NCBI GenBank assembly: GCA_022870745.1
Contig: CP085323.1
Location: 3,472,001 to 3,536,000 of the forward strand
From: Silvibacterium acidisoli
Lineage (GTDB): Bacteria; Acidobacteriota; Terriglobia; Terriglobales; Acidobacteriaceae
DNA length: 64,000 nucleotides
Direction: 5' to 3'
Below the pieces are notes generated by a model. It searched no databases, was not told the DNA's origin, and saw only the letters and a program-made list of their open reading frames with translations. Every line of letters starts with the position of its first letter. Position 1 is the first letter of the stretch. Shown one piece after another: positions 26,138 to 34,898 of the stretch. A program made the translations under genes and the position numbers.

Positions 26138-28309
26138 TTAGTGCACCACGCTTTTCGCCGCAACAGAATTCTCATCGCGGTCGAAGACACGTACCGTAAT
26201 CACATGCTCGTTGCCTTCGGCGTTCGCGGGATTCAGAGCGGCATCGAAGTCGAACTGCTCGCTGAGAGAATCGGAGATCTGACCTACCGGCTCCATGTAC
26301 TGCCATGGCCCGGCATCGACCGAGTACTCGGCGTGTGAGATCGGCGTGGCGACATCGGTTGCGGTGAAGTTCACATGAATCTTCCCGCCAACAAGCTTTG
26401 CTACTAAGTTCGAGACCGAGGGAGGAGTGGTGTCGATCGCGAAACGGCTGCTGACCTTCTCTCCGGTCATCGCCTCGCCGGCGTTATGCGACGCGGCATC
26501 CGTCGCGACCACCTTCAGCCGGTAAGGGCCGTCGGGAAGCAGAGACGCATTGAAAGTGAGATAGCGGTCTGCGATGTTTTTCTTCAGCAGTTGCCAGTTA
26601 TGTTCGCCCTCGCCGCGATAGTAGACGGCAAAACGCAGATCGTCGCCATTGTCGTCATGGGCAAGCCAGCGCAGGGTGACAGCGTTCTTGTCCTTGATTG
26701 CTGCGAGCGGCTCGCGCCCCGGCTCGGCGTTGAAGCTGACGACACCGCTGTTCTGGTTGGGGAAGTTGATGACGACCGGCTGCGGATAAGGCTGCTGCTG
26801 TGCTGCTGCGTTCACACGCGCTCCCGGTTCGACAACGACCTCATCCACCACCGGCGCGACATTGACCGGCAGGTAATTCAGGCCGACGGATGAGACATCC
26901 GCACCGGCATGCAGCTCCGCCTTCCACTGTACAAAGCGAGCCGGTTCGAGGCCGAGCGGGCCGACATTCGGTGTCACCTTCTTCCAGTCGCTCCATGCGC
27001 GTTCCGGATTTTCTACGTTCCCTGCGCGTGCATAAAATTCGAAGGACTGACCGGCGCTTTCGACTTCCGCGCGTCCCCACTTTGCGAACACTCCCGCGTC
27101 AAACACGTCGCTGGTGTATGTGCCCTTCGGTGCATCACCATGCGTCATGGTGTAGAGCTTGCCGGAGTTTGCCGTGGCCACGTACAGCGCGTTCGGTGAG
27201 TCAGCGAAGCCCGTCGCCTGCGAGGACTCGAGGTGCGCGATATCGGCATACCCGCCGCTCTCATCAATCCGATAGACGCGTCCGCGATTGCCGGTAGCGG
27301 CGAGCAATCCCTGTGGTGTCCAGTGCAGCGCGTAGACGATATCGTCCTTGTCGTTCCAGAGCTTGCGCGGAGCGCCGTTCGGGGCGATCTCGTAAATCTC
27401 CGAGCCGTCCGGTATGAGCGTGTTGTTGTTGAAGGCTTGCACTGAGCCCGGCTGCACAATCGTAATCGTAGCGGTTACAGTTGCAATGCCTTGCGCAGGC
27501 AGGGGAGGCAGCGTGTTCCGGCCTTTTTCTCCGACCGTCGAAATATAGATCGATCCGTTTGCACCGAGCGCCAGCGCCGTGACCTCCGGCTTGGGCGCAT
27601 CGTAGATGACGTATCCTCTGCCGTTTTTATCGATGCGATAGACCAGCCCGCTGCCATCGGAGCCGGCGATGAGGTTGCCCTGCGCGTCGAAGGCCAGCGC
27701 GCGAATATGCTGCTCGTCGCTCTTGAAAAACAGCTCCGGCTTCTGGCCGGCAGAGACGCGATAGATGCCGGCCGGACCGCCGGCGGCAATGTAGAGCCTC
27801 CCTTGCGAGTCAAAAGCCATATCCCAGACATATTTCGGCTTTTCGGCTGTCGTGGCCGGATCGAAGACGACCGTGGCATTCTCTTCGTTCAGCTCTTTTG
27901 CATCGGGAGAAAGCTTGTACACCTTCCCCGACGGAAGTGTCGCCGCATAGACCGAACCATCCGGCCCGACGCGAACCGTCTGTACGGTTAAGTCTTTGCT
28001 GGTGAAGAGCGTAGTTGCCTTGCCTTCGGGAGTTACGCGCTCAACGGTTGCCGGCGTTCCCGTCGCCAGGTAGGCGTTACCCGCCTTGTCGGCGGCAATC
28101 GACCATACATAGGTCGCCGGCGAGGAGTAGAGCATACGGTTGCCGGGGCCGGCAGCCAGGTGCCCGTCGCTGGTGATCGACACGCCTTCCGGCCTGCCGT
28201 GCTCCAGTTCTTCAAACGTGGACTGCGTCCACAGACGGGTGCCCTGCCCGTGCGCAACGCTGAGGCCTAAAAACAGAAAGCAGAGAAGAGGTGCGGAACG
28301 GCGCATCAT
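26138..28309 (-). CDS. Large secreted beta-propeller protein with C-terminal Ig-like region
   Basis: A signal peptide (LLCFLFLGLSVAHGQG) precedes 723 residues. Repeated blade-like motifs follow: VRVGPDGSVYAATLPSGKVY, MAFDSQGRLYIAAGGPAGIY, LAFDAQGNLIAGSDGSGLVY and LALGANGSIYISTVGEKG. A fibronectin/Ig-like C-terminal region follows (DTTPPSVSNLVAKLVGGKI). Such proteins are usually binding or scaffold proteins; no catalytic site is seen. It is the first gene of a tight minus-strand run ending at lolD. Two adjacent ATGs begin the frame, and no good Shine-Dalgarno is visible. Confidence 0.75.
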   Translation of the reverse strand: MMRRSAPLLCFLFLGLSVAHGQGTRLWTQSTFEELEHGRPEGVSITSDGHLAAGPGNRMLYSSPATYVWSIAADKAGNAYLATGTPATVERVTPEGKATTLFTSKDLTVQTVRVGPDGSVYAATLPSGKVYKLSPDAKELNEENATVVFDPATTAEKPKYVWDMAFDSQGRLYIAAGGPAGIYRVSAGQKPELFFKSDEQHIRALAFDAQGNLIAGSDGSGLVYRIDKNGRGYVIYDAPKPEVTALALGANGSIYISTVGEKGRNTLPPLPAQGIATVTATITIVQPGSVQAFNNNTLIPDGSEIYEIAPNGAPRKLWNDKDDIVYALHWTPQGLLAATGNRGRVYRIDESGGYADIAHLESSQATGFADSPNALYVATANSGKLYTMTHGDAPKGTYTSDVFDAGVFAKWGRAEVESAGQSFEFYARAGNVENPERAWSDWKKVTPNVGPLGLEPARFVQWKAELHAGADVSSVGLNYLPVNVAPVVDEVVVEPGARVNAAAQQQPYPQPVVINFPNQNSGVVSFNAEPGREPLAAIKDKNAVTLRWLAHDDNGDDLRFAVYYRGEGEHNWQLLKKNIADRYLTFNASLLPDGPYRLKVVATDAASHNAGEAMTGEKVSSRFAIDTTPPSVSNLVAKLVGGKIHVNFTATDVATPISHAEYSVDAGPWQYMEPVGQISDSLSEQFDFDAALNPANAEGNEHVITVRVFDRDENSVAAKSVVH

Positions 28310-28346
28310 GCTGAGGATGAGTCTACTGGAAAGCCGCTCCTGCCTG

Positions 28347-29357
28347 TTAGCCGTTCTCCACCACCGCGCGGTATCGCACCTGGTTCGTCCGGATACGTTT
28401 CAGTGCCTGGTTCGCCTCAGCCATACGGAATCGCTCGATGCGCGCACTGATTCCGTGGTGTGCCGAGAAGGTCAGCATTTCGCGGATCTTCGCCGGGCTG
28501 CCGAAGTTGCTGCCCGCAACCTGGCGGGCAGGGGAAACCAGGCTGATCGCGGCGATGCTCAGCGGCTTGGTGGGGGCGCCGGCAAAGCAAAGCGTGCCAT
28601 GCGGACGAAGCGCCTGGATGTAAGAGCCCCATTCCTGGTCGCCTGCCGCGGTGGAAAGAATCAGGTCGAAAGCTCCTGCAAGCTTGGTGATGGACTTTGA
28701 CTCACGTGAGTTTACAAAGTGATGCGCACCAAAGGCATGAGCGTCCGCCTCTTTGTCGGCGGAGGTGGAAAAAGCCGTTACCTCGGCCCCGAGTGCGCGT
28801 GCGAACTGCAGCGCCAGGTGCCCCAGCGCACCGATGCCTACCACTCCGACCCTTGTTTTTGAGCCCACGTTGAAGGCACGCATCGAAGCATAGGCCGTAA
28901 CACCGGCAGCAAGCAGCGGTGTCGCCGTATCGCTTTCAAGGCTCACGGGGATTGGAAACGCGAAGCGCGAGTGGATGCGGACGCGATCCGCCAACCCGCC
29001 ATTGCGATGTACGCAGGTGAATGTCGCCGAGGCGCAGAAATTCTCCTCGCCTTTAAGGCACCATTCGCATTCACCGCAGCTGCCAGCCTGCCAGCCGATA
29101 CCGACTCGATCACCGACGGCGAAATTCTTCACCTTCGCGCCGACAGCGGAAACCGTGCCGATGATCTCGTGTCCGGGAATAAATGGATACTGGCTGATGT
29201 TCCCGTCGTTATCGATGAGGGTCGCATCGCGACGTCCCAGCGCACAGTGGGTTACATCCACTTCAATTTCGTTCTCGTGCAGATCGCCCGGGTCGAACTT
29301 GTAAGGCAGTGGTTCCGCCCCGGCCGCGTGCACGGCGTAGCCTTTGATGATTGCCAT
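28347..29357 (-). CDS. Zinc-alcohol-dehydrogenase-like protein lacking catalytic zinc ligands
   Basis: The 336-residue protein has the medium-chain dehydrogenase fold: GHEIIGTVSAVG (H63, E64), structural-zinc cysteines 94, 97, 100 and 108 (CGECEWCLKGEENFC), and the Rossmann motif VGVVGIGALGHLALQFA. In YahK/YjgB-type relatives the first ligand region reads THCGxCHSD. Here it is THCALGRRD, so Gly41 replaces the zinc-binding Cys, and PLLCAG has become PLLAAG (Ala150). The catalytic zinc is therefore probably absent, and the reaction unclear. The start at 29357 (MAIIKGYAVH) is chosen from family alignment; the Shine-Dalgarno is weak. Confidence 0.85.
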   Translation of the reverse strand: MAIIKGYAVHAAGAEPLPYKFDPGDLHENEIEVDVTHCALGRRDATLIDNDGNISQYPFIPGHEIIGTVSAVGAKVKNFAVGDRVGIGWQAGSCGECEWCLKGEENFCASATFTCVHRNGGLADRVRIHSRFAFPIPVSLESDTATPLLAAGVTAYASMRAFNVGSKTRVGVVGIGALGHLALQFARALGAEVTAFSTSADKEADAHAFGAHHFVNSRESKSITKLAGAFDLILSTAAGDQEWGSYIQALRPHGTLCFAGAPTKPLSIAAISLVSPARQVAGSNFGSPAKIREMLTFSAHHGISARIERFRMAEANQALKRIRTNQVRYRAVVENG

Positions 29358-29439
29358 CTCGTTTATCCGCGTTCTTTCGTCGCCTGGAGGGAATCTTCTC
29401 GGTCCCATTCCGTTTGGGTGGAGGTTGGAGCCGCCTTCG

Positions 29440-31284
29440 CTATTTTACCCGCAGAGTGACCACTTGTTGACCGCTCAATACAGCGCCCATTTCCACAGAC
29501 CCAAGCGGCACCGCCGATTCACCATTTAAAGTGAGGCTGCGATTGTCACGCAACGGCTCGAGGACATTCGCCATCGATAATGGCAGCGCGGTCAGCGTTC
29601 GCCCTTCGATGGAGGCCTGCGTCTCCGGCGCGAGCAATGTCACGTAAAGCCGGTCGTCAGTATGTTCGTTGTTGAGTTGTGCGATCGTCGCCGCTACATC
29701 GAGTGTAGGGCCGCCGATCTGCGGCGGCTGCATCAGCCTGTCAAGCGCGCTGCCGTCGCTTACCAGCAAGCGCACCGGACCATCCGGCAAGGTTGCCGGT
29801 AGCTTCACAGGAACGCGAACAGTCTTGCGATCGCTGCGCCACGGCCGCACGGTCGCTTCTATCGTGACCGTGTCACCAGCGTGTACGTCGCTCAACTCCG
29901 CCTGAGCCGATTCAATGGCGATGGTGTGGCGGCCGGGCAGCACATCGACGTGAATGTCGATGCCTTCAACTCTTGCCCTGCGGGCTGCATTTGCATACAG
30001 CCGGTTGAAGTGTTCACCAAGTGTGAGCGCAGCCATGAGGTTTGATGGAGCAAGATCGCTCGGCGCGGCAAGATTCTCAAACTTCACATCCGGGTAACCG
30101 GCGAGCTTGACCGTTCCACGCACGCGATAGGTCGTCTCCACGGCATAGCCGTTGTCTTCCATCAATCCCTGGAAGACCGACACCATCACCGCCATCGGAG
30201 TCACCTGGTCCTGGTCGATCACTTCAAGGTGCAGCGTTTTTGTCGGCGTGCCTTCGCGATCCAGATGCAGAGCCACAGGAATCATCTTCGCTTCGCGGCC
30301 AAACTCGCCACGAATCGCTGTCTCGCGATCCGCCGTGAAAGACCCGATAGTCGAAGTTGTGTTGATGATCTTGAATGCATTTAAAGGCGAAGGCAGAGTC
30401 GCCAGCACTTCGGCTCTGGTCATCGGCATCGAGATGGATCCGTATTGAGTAATCGGGTGCCCGCACGCCAGCAACTGCTTAGGATCGACGTAAGTCACGG
30501 TGCAGGTTGCGGCGATCTCCATATCGCCACGCACAATCTGTGCGCTTACGGCGGAGCCGGGCAGTACCGAACCGGGCGTTACTGCCGCCATCTTCATCGA
30601 CTCGCTGGCCGAGCCTCCGATACCGGAGACACCGGTTAGGCCGAGGCTCTTCGCATGGTCATTCCAGAACGAAACAGCTTCCGCGCTGAATCCGCTGAAA
30701 ACCAGCGGTGTTTCTATGGGGCGGATCGCGTCGGAGCCTGCGCCTGCGGCTACAGGCTTTGTCTCACTTTCTCCCGATTGCGACGCAACCAGCCGGTCGC
30801 CCCCACCACCCTCGCGCACCTGGAGCATCTCGCCGATAGGCGTAATACCGGCAATAGGTTCCTTGCTGAACTGGCCGATACGGTAGGAAAGCGCCCCTAA
30901 CAATTTGCCGTCGATATATACGGGGCTGCCGCTCATGCCGGCGACTACGCCTGAGAATTCCGGCTTGGCGCCGTGCAGGCGGGCCAGAATCATGTCCTGC
31001 CCCGGACCGATGGCGCCGTGCAGCAACCCGATAATCTCGACATCCATCGCTTCGGGTTTGGTCCCTTCAAAAACCGTGTAAGCGGTTCCATGCAGCCCCC
31101 GCTTCACCTGGTCGAGAGGGAAGAAGCTTGTCGAGGGCGGAGGAGTGACCTCCGGCGAGGCCTGATCGAGCACACTTTGTGCCCGCGCGCCGAAGCCGGT
31201 GCCCAGCAGCGCCAGAAAAAGCGCTCCCGCGCGAATATCCAGTCGAGGGTTTTGCACGTCTTTAGAGTAGCCGCTTGCCGTCAT
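29440..31284 (-). CDS. Secreted SpoIVB/S55-type protein
   Basis: The 614-residue protein has a signal sequence ending near GARAQS. The S55-like N-terminal domain follows: GLHGTAYTVFEGTKPEAMDV, GPGQDMILARL, GVVAGMSGSPVYIDGKLLGA with Ser118 as candidate nucleophile, and SKEPIAGITPI. A second conserved block contains VTYVDPKQLLACGHPI (His276). The C-terminal half is beta-rich. A serine-protease role is inferred from the motif; the order Ser before His differs from my memory of SpoIVB itself. It is divergent from the VWFA gene (85 bp). Confidence 0.78.
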   Translation of the reverse strand: MTASGYSKDVQNPRLDIRAGALFLALLGTGFGARAQSVLDQASPEVTPPPSTSFFPLDQVKRGLHGTAYTVFEGTKPEAMDVEIIGLLHGAIGPGQDMILARLHGAKPEFSGVVAGMSGSPVYIDGKLLGALSYRIGQFSKEPIAGITPIGEMLQVREGGGGDRLVASQSGESETKPVAAGAGSDAIRPIETPLVFSGFSAEAVSFWNDHAKSLGLTGVSGIGGSASESMKMAAVTPGSVLPGSAVSAQIVRGDMEIAATCTVTYVDPKQLLACGHPITQYGSISMPMTRAEVLATLPSPLNAFKIINTTSTIGSFTADRETAIRGEFGREAKMIPVALHLDREGTPTKTLHLEVIDQDQVTPMAVMVSVFQGLMEDNGYAVETTYRVRGTVKLAGYPDVKFENLAAPSDLAPSNLMAALTLGEHFNRLYANAARRARVEGIDIHVDVLPGRHTIAIESAQAELSDVHAGDTVTIEATVRPWRSDRKTVRVPVKLPATLPDGPVRLLVSDGSALDRLMQPPQIGGPTLDVAATIAQLNNEHTDDRLYVTLLAPETQASIEGRTLTALPLSMANVLEPLRDNRSLTLNGESAVPLGSVEMGAVLSGQQVVTLRVK

Positions 31285-31369
31285 CCCAGTAAAACCCTGT
31301 AATAGATTGTCGCTTGCCGGGAGTCGCCGGGCAGGCTCACAATCGAGTAGCCTTTAAGCCGAGGAAGTT

Positions 31370-32563
31370 ATGACGCGCCTTGCCCCTGTCGTCCTTCGTA
31401 CCGCCGTGCTGCTCTCGACCTCCGTCCTGACCTTTTCCCAGACTTGGGCCCAGACTCCGCCCCCCACTCCGACCGACCAGCAGCAAACGCAGCAGAAACC
31501 CGCGCAGCCTGATCAACAGGCCCCCGATGCCGGAGGACCCGGCGGTGACAACGGCTCCATCGCCATTCCGAAAAAGAAAGATGCGGACCAGCCGCCGCCA
31601 CCTCCTCCACCACCCGCGCCGACCGTGAAGAACCCTCCGGGATTGCAGAACTTTTCCCTGCGCGTCGATGTGCCGGTTGTAACGGTAGATGTGGGCGTGC
31701 TGCTCGAGAAAACGCACCAGTTCGTACCTAATCTGAAGCAGCAGAACTTTCGCATCTGGGAAGACGGCAAGCCGCAGGATATTACTCATTTCCAGCAGGT
31801 CAAGGCGCCCATCACCGCTGTAATGCTGGTCGAGTTCGCCGCCAACAGCTATGCGTTTATCTATGACATGAGGAACGCGGCCTATACCTTCGCGCAGCAG
31901 CTCAGTCCCGACGACTACGTAGCCGTCATGACCTACGACATGCACACCGAGATACTGACCGACTTCACGCAGGACAAGCGGACCGTCTTCAACGCACTCA
32001 ACACACTGACGATTCCGACATGGCGCGAGACGAATCTCTTCGATGCCCTTTACCAGACGCTCGACCGCCTCAGCCGCGTGGACGGACGCAAATACATCGT
32101 GCTGATCTCGTCAGGCCGCGACACCTTCTCGAAGATCACGCTCGACAAGGTGCTGCAGAAGATCAAAGCGACGCCGAATGTGACTATCTTCTCGATCGGA
32201 ACCGGCCAGTTCGCGCGCATCATGAGCGAAAACCGCATGGGCCAGGTCCGCCAGATGGATTACCTGCAGGCCGACAACCAGATGACCACCTTCGCCCGCA
32301 TGACCGGAGGCATGGCCTTCTTCCCACGCTTTGAAGGAGAACTTCCGGACGACTTCGGAGCCATCAACGAATCCATCCGCAACCAGTACGTGCTGACCTA
32401 CACCCCGACGAACAACGCGCAGGACGGAACCTACCGCAAGCTGCACGTCGAGTTAGTGGACGACGAAGGCCACCCGTTGCGCATGCAGGACGAAAAGAAA
32501 AAGCCGCTGAAGTACGACATCATCGCAAGAGATGGATACCAGGCAAAGATGCCTGTGCAGTAG
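31370..32563 (+). CDS. Secreted VWFA-related protein (acidobacterial type)
   Basis: A signal peptide is followed by a Gln/Pro-rich linker (about 30-85, with a run of eight prolines), a short beta domain (FSLRVDVPVVTVDVGVLL) and a von Willebrand A-like domain (residues about 140-330; DDYVAVMTYDMHTEILTDFT; RKYIVLISSGRDTFSK). The tail reads RNQYVLTYTPTNNAQDGTYR, characteristic of the VWFA-related family abundant in Acidobacteria. The usual DxSxS metal site is degenerate here (VEFAANS). The role is unknown; extracellular binding is likely. The ATG is preceded by GAGGAAG. Confidence 0.88.
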   Translation: MTRLAPVVLRTAVLLSTSVLTFSQTWAQTPPPTPTDQQQTQQKPAQPDQQAPDAGGPGGDNGSIAIPKKKDADQPPPPPPPPAPTVKNPPGLQNFSLRVDVPVVTVDVGVLLEKTHQFVPNLKQQNFRIWEDGKPQDITHFQQVKAPITAVMLVEFAANSYAFIYDMRNAAYTFAQQLSPDDYVAVMTYDMHTEILTDFTQDKRTVFNALNTLTIPTWRETNLFDALYQTLDRLSRVDGRKYIVLISSGRDTFSKITLDKVLQKIKATPNVTIFSIGTGQFARIMSENRMGQVRQMDYLQADNQMTTFARMTGGMAFFPRFEGELPDDFGAINESIRNQYVLTYTPTNNAQDGTYRKLHVELVDDEGHPLRMQDEKKKPLKYDIIARDGYQAKMPVQ

Positions 32564-32592
32564 GCGATTTCGCTTGCCGCAGATGCGGGTGC

Positions 32593-32617
32593 CCCATCCA
32601 AGCTCGGCTTGGGTGGG
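32593..32617. repeat. GGGTGCCCCATCC-type palindrome
   Basis: cccatccaagc and gcttgggtggg form 11-bp arms with one wobble; the left arm is preceded by gggtgc. It belongs to the dispersed family listed at 38.4 kb and elsewhere. Confidence 0.55.
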
Positions 32618-32645
32618 AGCGATGTACTGAAAGCCCCACGCGCCT

Positions 32646-32734
32646 TGTCATTCCGAACGCAGTGAGGAACCTGCTGTTTCCTTGCCCCGCCAACATCCCA
32701 ACACAGCAGGTTCCTCGTTTCACTCGGAATGACA
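32646..32734. repeat. Long inverted repeat, TGTCATTCCGA...ACCTGCTGT type
   Basis: tgtcattccga and aggaacctgctgt on the left recur in reverse complement on the right (acagcaggttcct and tcggaatgaca), giving about 24 paired bases in 32-nt arms around a 25-nt centre. Shorter relatives occur near 38336-38371 and 54022-54078. It lies between convergent genes and could also aid termination. Confidence 0.65.
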
Positions 32735-32751
32735 AACTCATGGAGACGGTT

Positions 32752-34590
32752 TCAGAAAGTCTCAGAGTAATCCGACTGATCGTCGAAGACCTCCTCCTCA
32801 GCCTCATCCACCATCAGCCCCAGCGCCTGTCGCTCGAACAATCGGCGATAAACGCCGTCCTCGAGCTGCACCAGTTCCTCGTGCGTTCCTTCTTCAACCA
32901 CGCGGCCGCGTTCGAAGACGAGAATGCGATCGAGCATCCGCACCGTCGAGAGCCGGTGCGCGATCACGATGGAAGTGCGCCCAGCCATCAGCCGCTCCAT
33001 CGCCTGCTGAATCAGCGCTTCCGACTCCGAATCGAGGCTGGAAGTCGCTTCGTCGAGAACCAGCACCGGCGTGTTCGCCAGGAAGGCTCGCGCCAGTGCC
33101 ACGCGCTGCCGCTCGCCTCCCGAGAGCTTCACGCCGCGTTCGCCTACCAGCGTCTGGTAGCCCTTCGGCTGGCGCTCGATGAACTCGTTCGCGTTGGCGA
33201 GTTGCGCCGCCTTCACGATCTCTGCCATCGGCGCATCCGGCCTGCCGTATGCAATGTTCTCGGCCAGCGTGCGATGAAAGAGGATCGGCTCCTGCGGCAC
33301 CAGCGCCATCTGTGCGCGCAGCGACTCCTGCGTCACATGCGCGGTGTCCTGCCCGTCGATGACGATTCGTCCGCCGCCCACGTCGTAGAGCCGGTGCAGC
33401 AGCTTCACGAAGGTCGTTTTGCCGGAGCCGGAATGACCGACGAGTCCTACGCGTTCTCCCGCACGAATGTGCAGAGTGAAGTCGTTGAACAGCGGATCGG
33501 CATGCGCTCCATAACGGAAGGTCACATGGTCATAAACAATCTCGCCTTCACGAATGCGGATCGGCCTGGCGTCTGCCCGATCAAGAACGCCCAGCGGCTG
33601 CGAGTAGAAATGCACCATCTCTTCCATCTCGTTGGCCGAGCGCTGCATGTTGCGCACATGCTGCCCAATATCGCGCAGGTAAGCATGCACAATGAAGTAG
33701 CTGGTCAGTACAAAGGCCATGTCGCCGGCGGTTGCGTGACCCTGCCACCACTGCCACACCGCGTAGAGCAGCACCACCGTGCGCAAACCCTGCAACAGCA
33801 GCGTCTGCAGACTGCCGTTGAGTGTCGCGTGGATCCACGTTCGCGCCGTGCGGCTGTGCCACTTGTTCAGTGTCTTTGCGAGGCGCGTGTCTTCGCGTCC
33901 TTCAGCGCCAAAGGACTTCACCACTGCGTTGCAGGTGATCGCATCGGCCATGGATGCGCCGATGCGCGTGTCTTGTATATTCGACAGCCGCGCCGCCGGA
34001 GCCACATAGTAGAGCGACAGAGAGATCGCGATGGCGATATACGCCAGCGAACCTATCGTCACCAGCAGACCCATGCCCGGCCAGCGCAGGCCCAGCAGCA
34101 GCGCGAGACCTACCAGCACCAGTACAGCGGGCAGCAGTTCGAGCAGCAGGATGTCGTCCATCGTGTCGACGGCCCACATGCCGCGCGTGATGCGACGCAC
34201 GATCGCGCCGGCAAAGTTGTTTGCGTGCCAGTCGGTCGAGAAACGCTGCACGCGCCAGAAGGCTTCGCCTGCAAACCGCGACATCAGCCGCAGCGTCAGC
34301 CGAATGATTCCGCGCATTCCGACGTAGCGCAGCACCGCGTATGCCGCGCCCAGCAGCAACATCATGATGATGGCGTACAGCGCGTCGTGCAACTGCTGCG
34401 AGCGGCCGGATGCGTGCTTCGCGATCGCGTCTACCAGCCTGCCTGAATAGATCGGCATCAGCAGGTCCGCACCTGTCGCCAGCATCATCGATGCCGCGAT
34501 CCACAGCACCATCCATCGTTCGCGCCGCCAGTGGCGCAGCAGAAATGTCAGCACTTCACGGATTGTGTTGTTGTTTGAACTTTCGCTCAT
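32752..34590 (-). CDS. ABC exporter, fused membrane and ATPase domains
   Basis: From the ATG at 34590 (MSESSNNNTIREVL) the 612-residue half-transporter has six membrane segments within about 25-310. The ATPase domain has Walker A GHSGSGKTT, signature LSGGERQR, Walker B VLVLDEATSSLD and the H-loop IAHRLST. It belongs to the MsbA/multidrug/lipid exporter type, with no peptidase C39 domain. The C terminus is acidic (DEAEEEVFDDQSDYSETF). The substrate is unknown. A 23-codon gene with a far stronger ribosome binding site lies 111 bp upstream in the same direction and probably on the same transcript. Confidence 0.9.
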   Translation of the reverse strand: MSESSNNNTIREVLTFLLRHWRRERWMVLWIAASMMLATGADLLMPIYSGRLVDAIAKHASGRSQQLHDALYAIIMMLLLGAAYAVLRYVGMRGIIRLTLRLMSRFAGEAFWRVQRFSTDWHANNFAGAIVRRITRGMWAVDTMDDILLLELLPAVLVLVGLALLLGLRWPGMGLLVTIGSLAYIAIAISLSLYYVAPAARLSNIQDTRIGASMADAITCNAVVKSFGAEGREDTRLAKTLNKWHSRTARTWIHATLNGSLQTLLLQGLRTVVLLYAVWQWWQGHATAGDMAFVLTSYFIVHAYLRDIGQHVRNMQRSANEMEEMVHFYSQPLGVLDRADARPIRIREGEIVYDHVTFRYGAHADPLFNDFTLHIRAGERVGLVGHSGSGKTTFVKLLHRLYDVGGGRIVIDGQDTAHVTQESLRAQMALVPQEPILFHRTLAENIAYGRPDAPMAEIVKAAQLANANEFIERQPKGYQTLVGERGVKLSGGERQRVALARAFLANTPVLVLDEATSSLDSESEALIQQAMERLMAGRTSIVIAHRLSTVRMLDRILVFERGRVVEEGTHEELVQLEDGVYRRLFERQALGLMVDEAEEEVFDDQSDYSETF

Positions 34591-34701
34591 AAGAAAACTC
34601 GCTGAAAAATGAGAGACCACGGACACAAATGCTTCCGGATCGATCAAGTTAGAAAGAGGAGTAGCGGAGACCGCCTTCAGGCTGCGCGGAAGAAACTGGT
34701 T

Positions 34702-34773
34702 CTAGCTGCGCGAGACGCCGGGAAGGAACACGGCCGGGACATTGGGATCGCCGGGAGTATTTATCATCTTCAT
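34702..34773 (-). CDS. 23-residue peptide gene ahead of an ABC exporter
   Basis: The frame starts MKMINTPGDP and ends PGVSRS, 23 residues with four prolines, no cysteine and no signal peptide. It is preceded by AAGGAAGG, a near-ideal Shine-Dalgarno 4-5 nt from the ATG. An extended -10 (TGCTACACT) lies about 31 nt upstream, which would give a leader of about 24 nt. The gene therefore looks like the first translated frame of the exporter transcript. It could be a regulatory leader peptide, a secreted peptide precursor, or chance. I know of no matching family. Confidence 0.5.
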   Translation of the reverse strand: MKMINTPGDPNVPAVFLPGVSRS

Positions 34774-34803
34774 GGTTCCTTCCTTTCGTCGAAGTAGAGC
34801 CGT

Positions 34804-34812
34804 AGTGTAGCA
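34804..34812 (-). promoter_or_regulatory. Extended -10 promoter for the peptide/ABC exporter transcript
   Basis: Read on the minus strand, the sequence is TGCTACACT, an extended -10 (TGn plus TACACT). No good -35 is seen at standard spacing, as is common for extended -10 promoters. It is placed for a start about 24 nt before the peptide ATG. Confidence 0.4.
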
Positions 34813-34898
34813 GAGTTTTTGAACAAAGCCTCTAACTTTTTACCATTCCGAATGACAAGGATGGATTATTAAGAGCGCGGATGTGTGAGGTAACCGCT

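Noticed and set aside
32662-34446. A 594-codon open frame on the plus strand opposite the ABC exporter
   Set aside because: It is His/Arg/Gln-rich, as expected for the reverse complement of a GC-rich gene, and the opposite strand encodes all ABC motifs.
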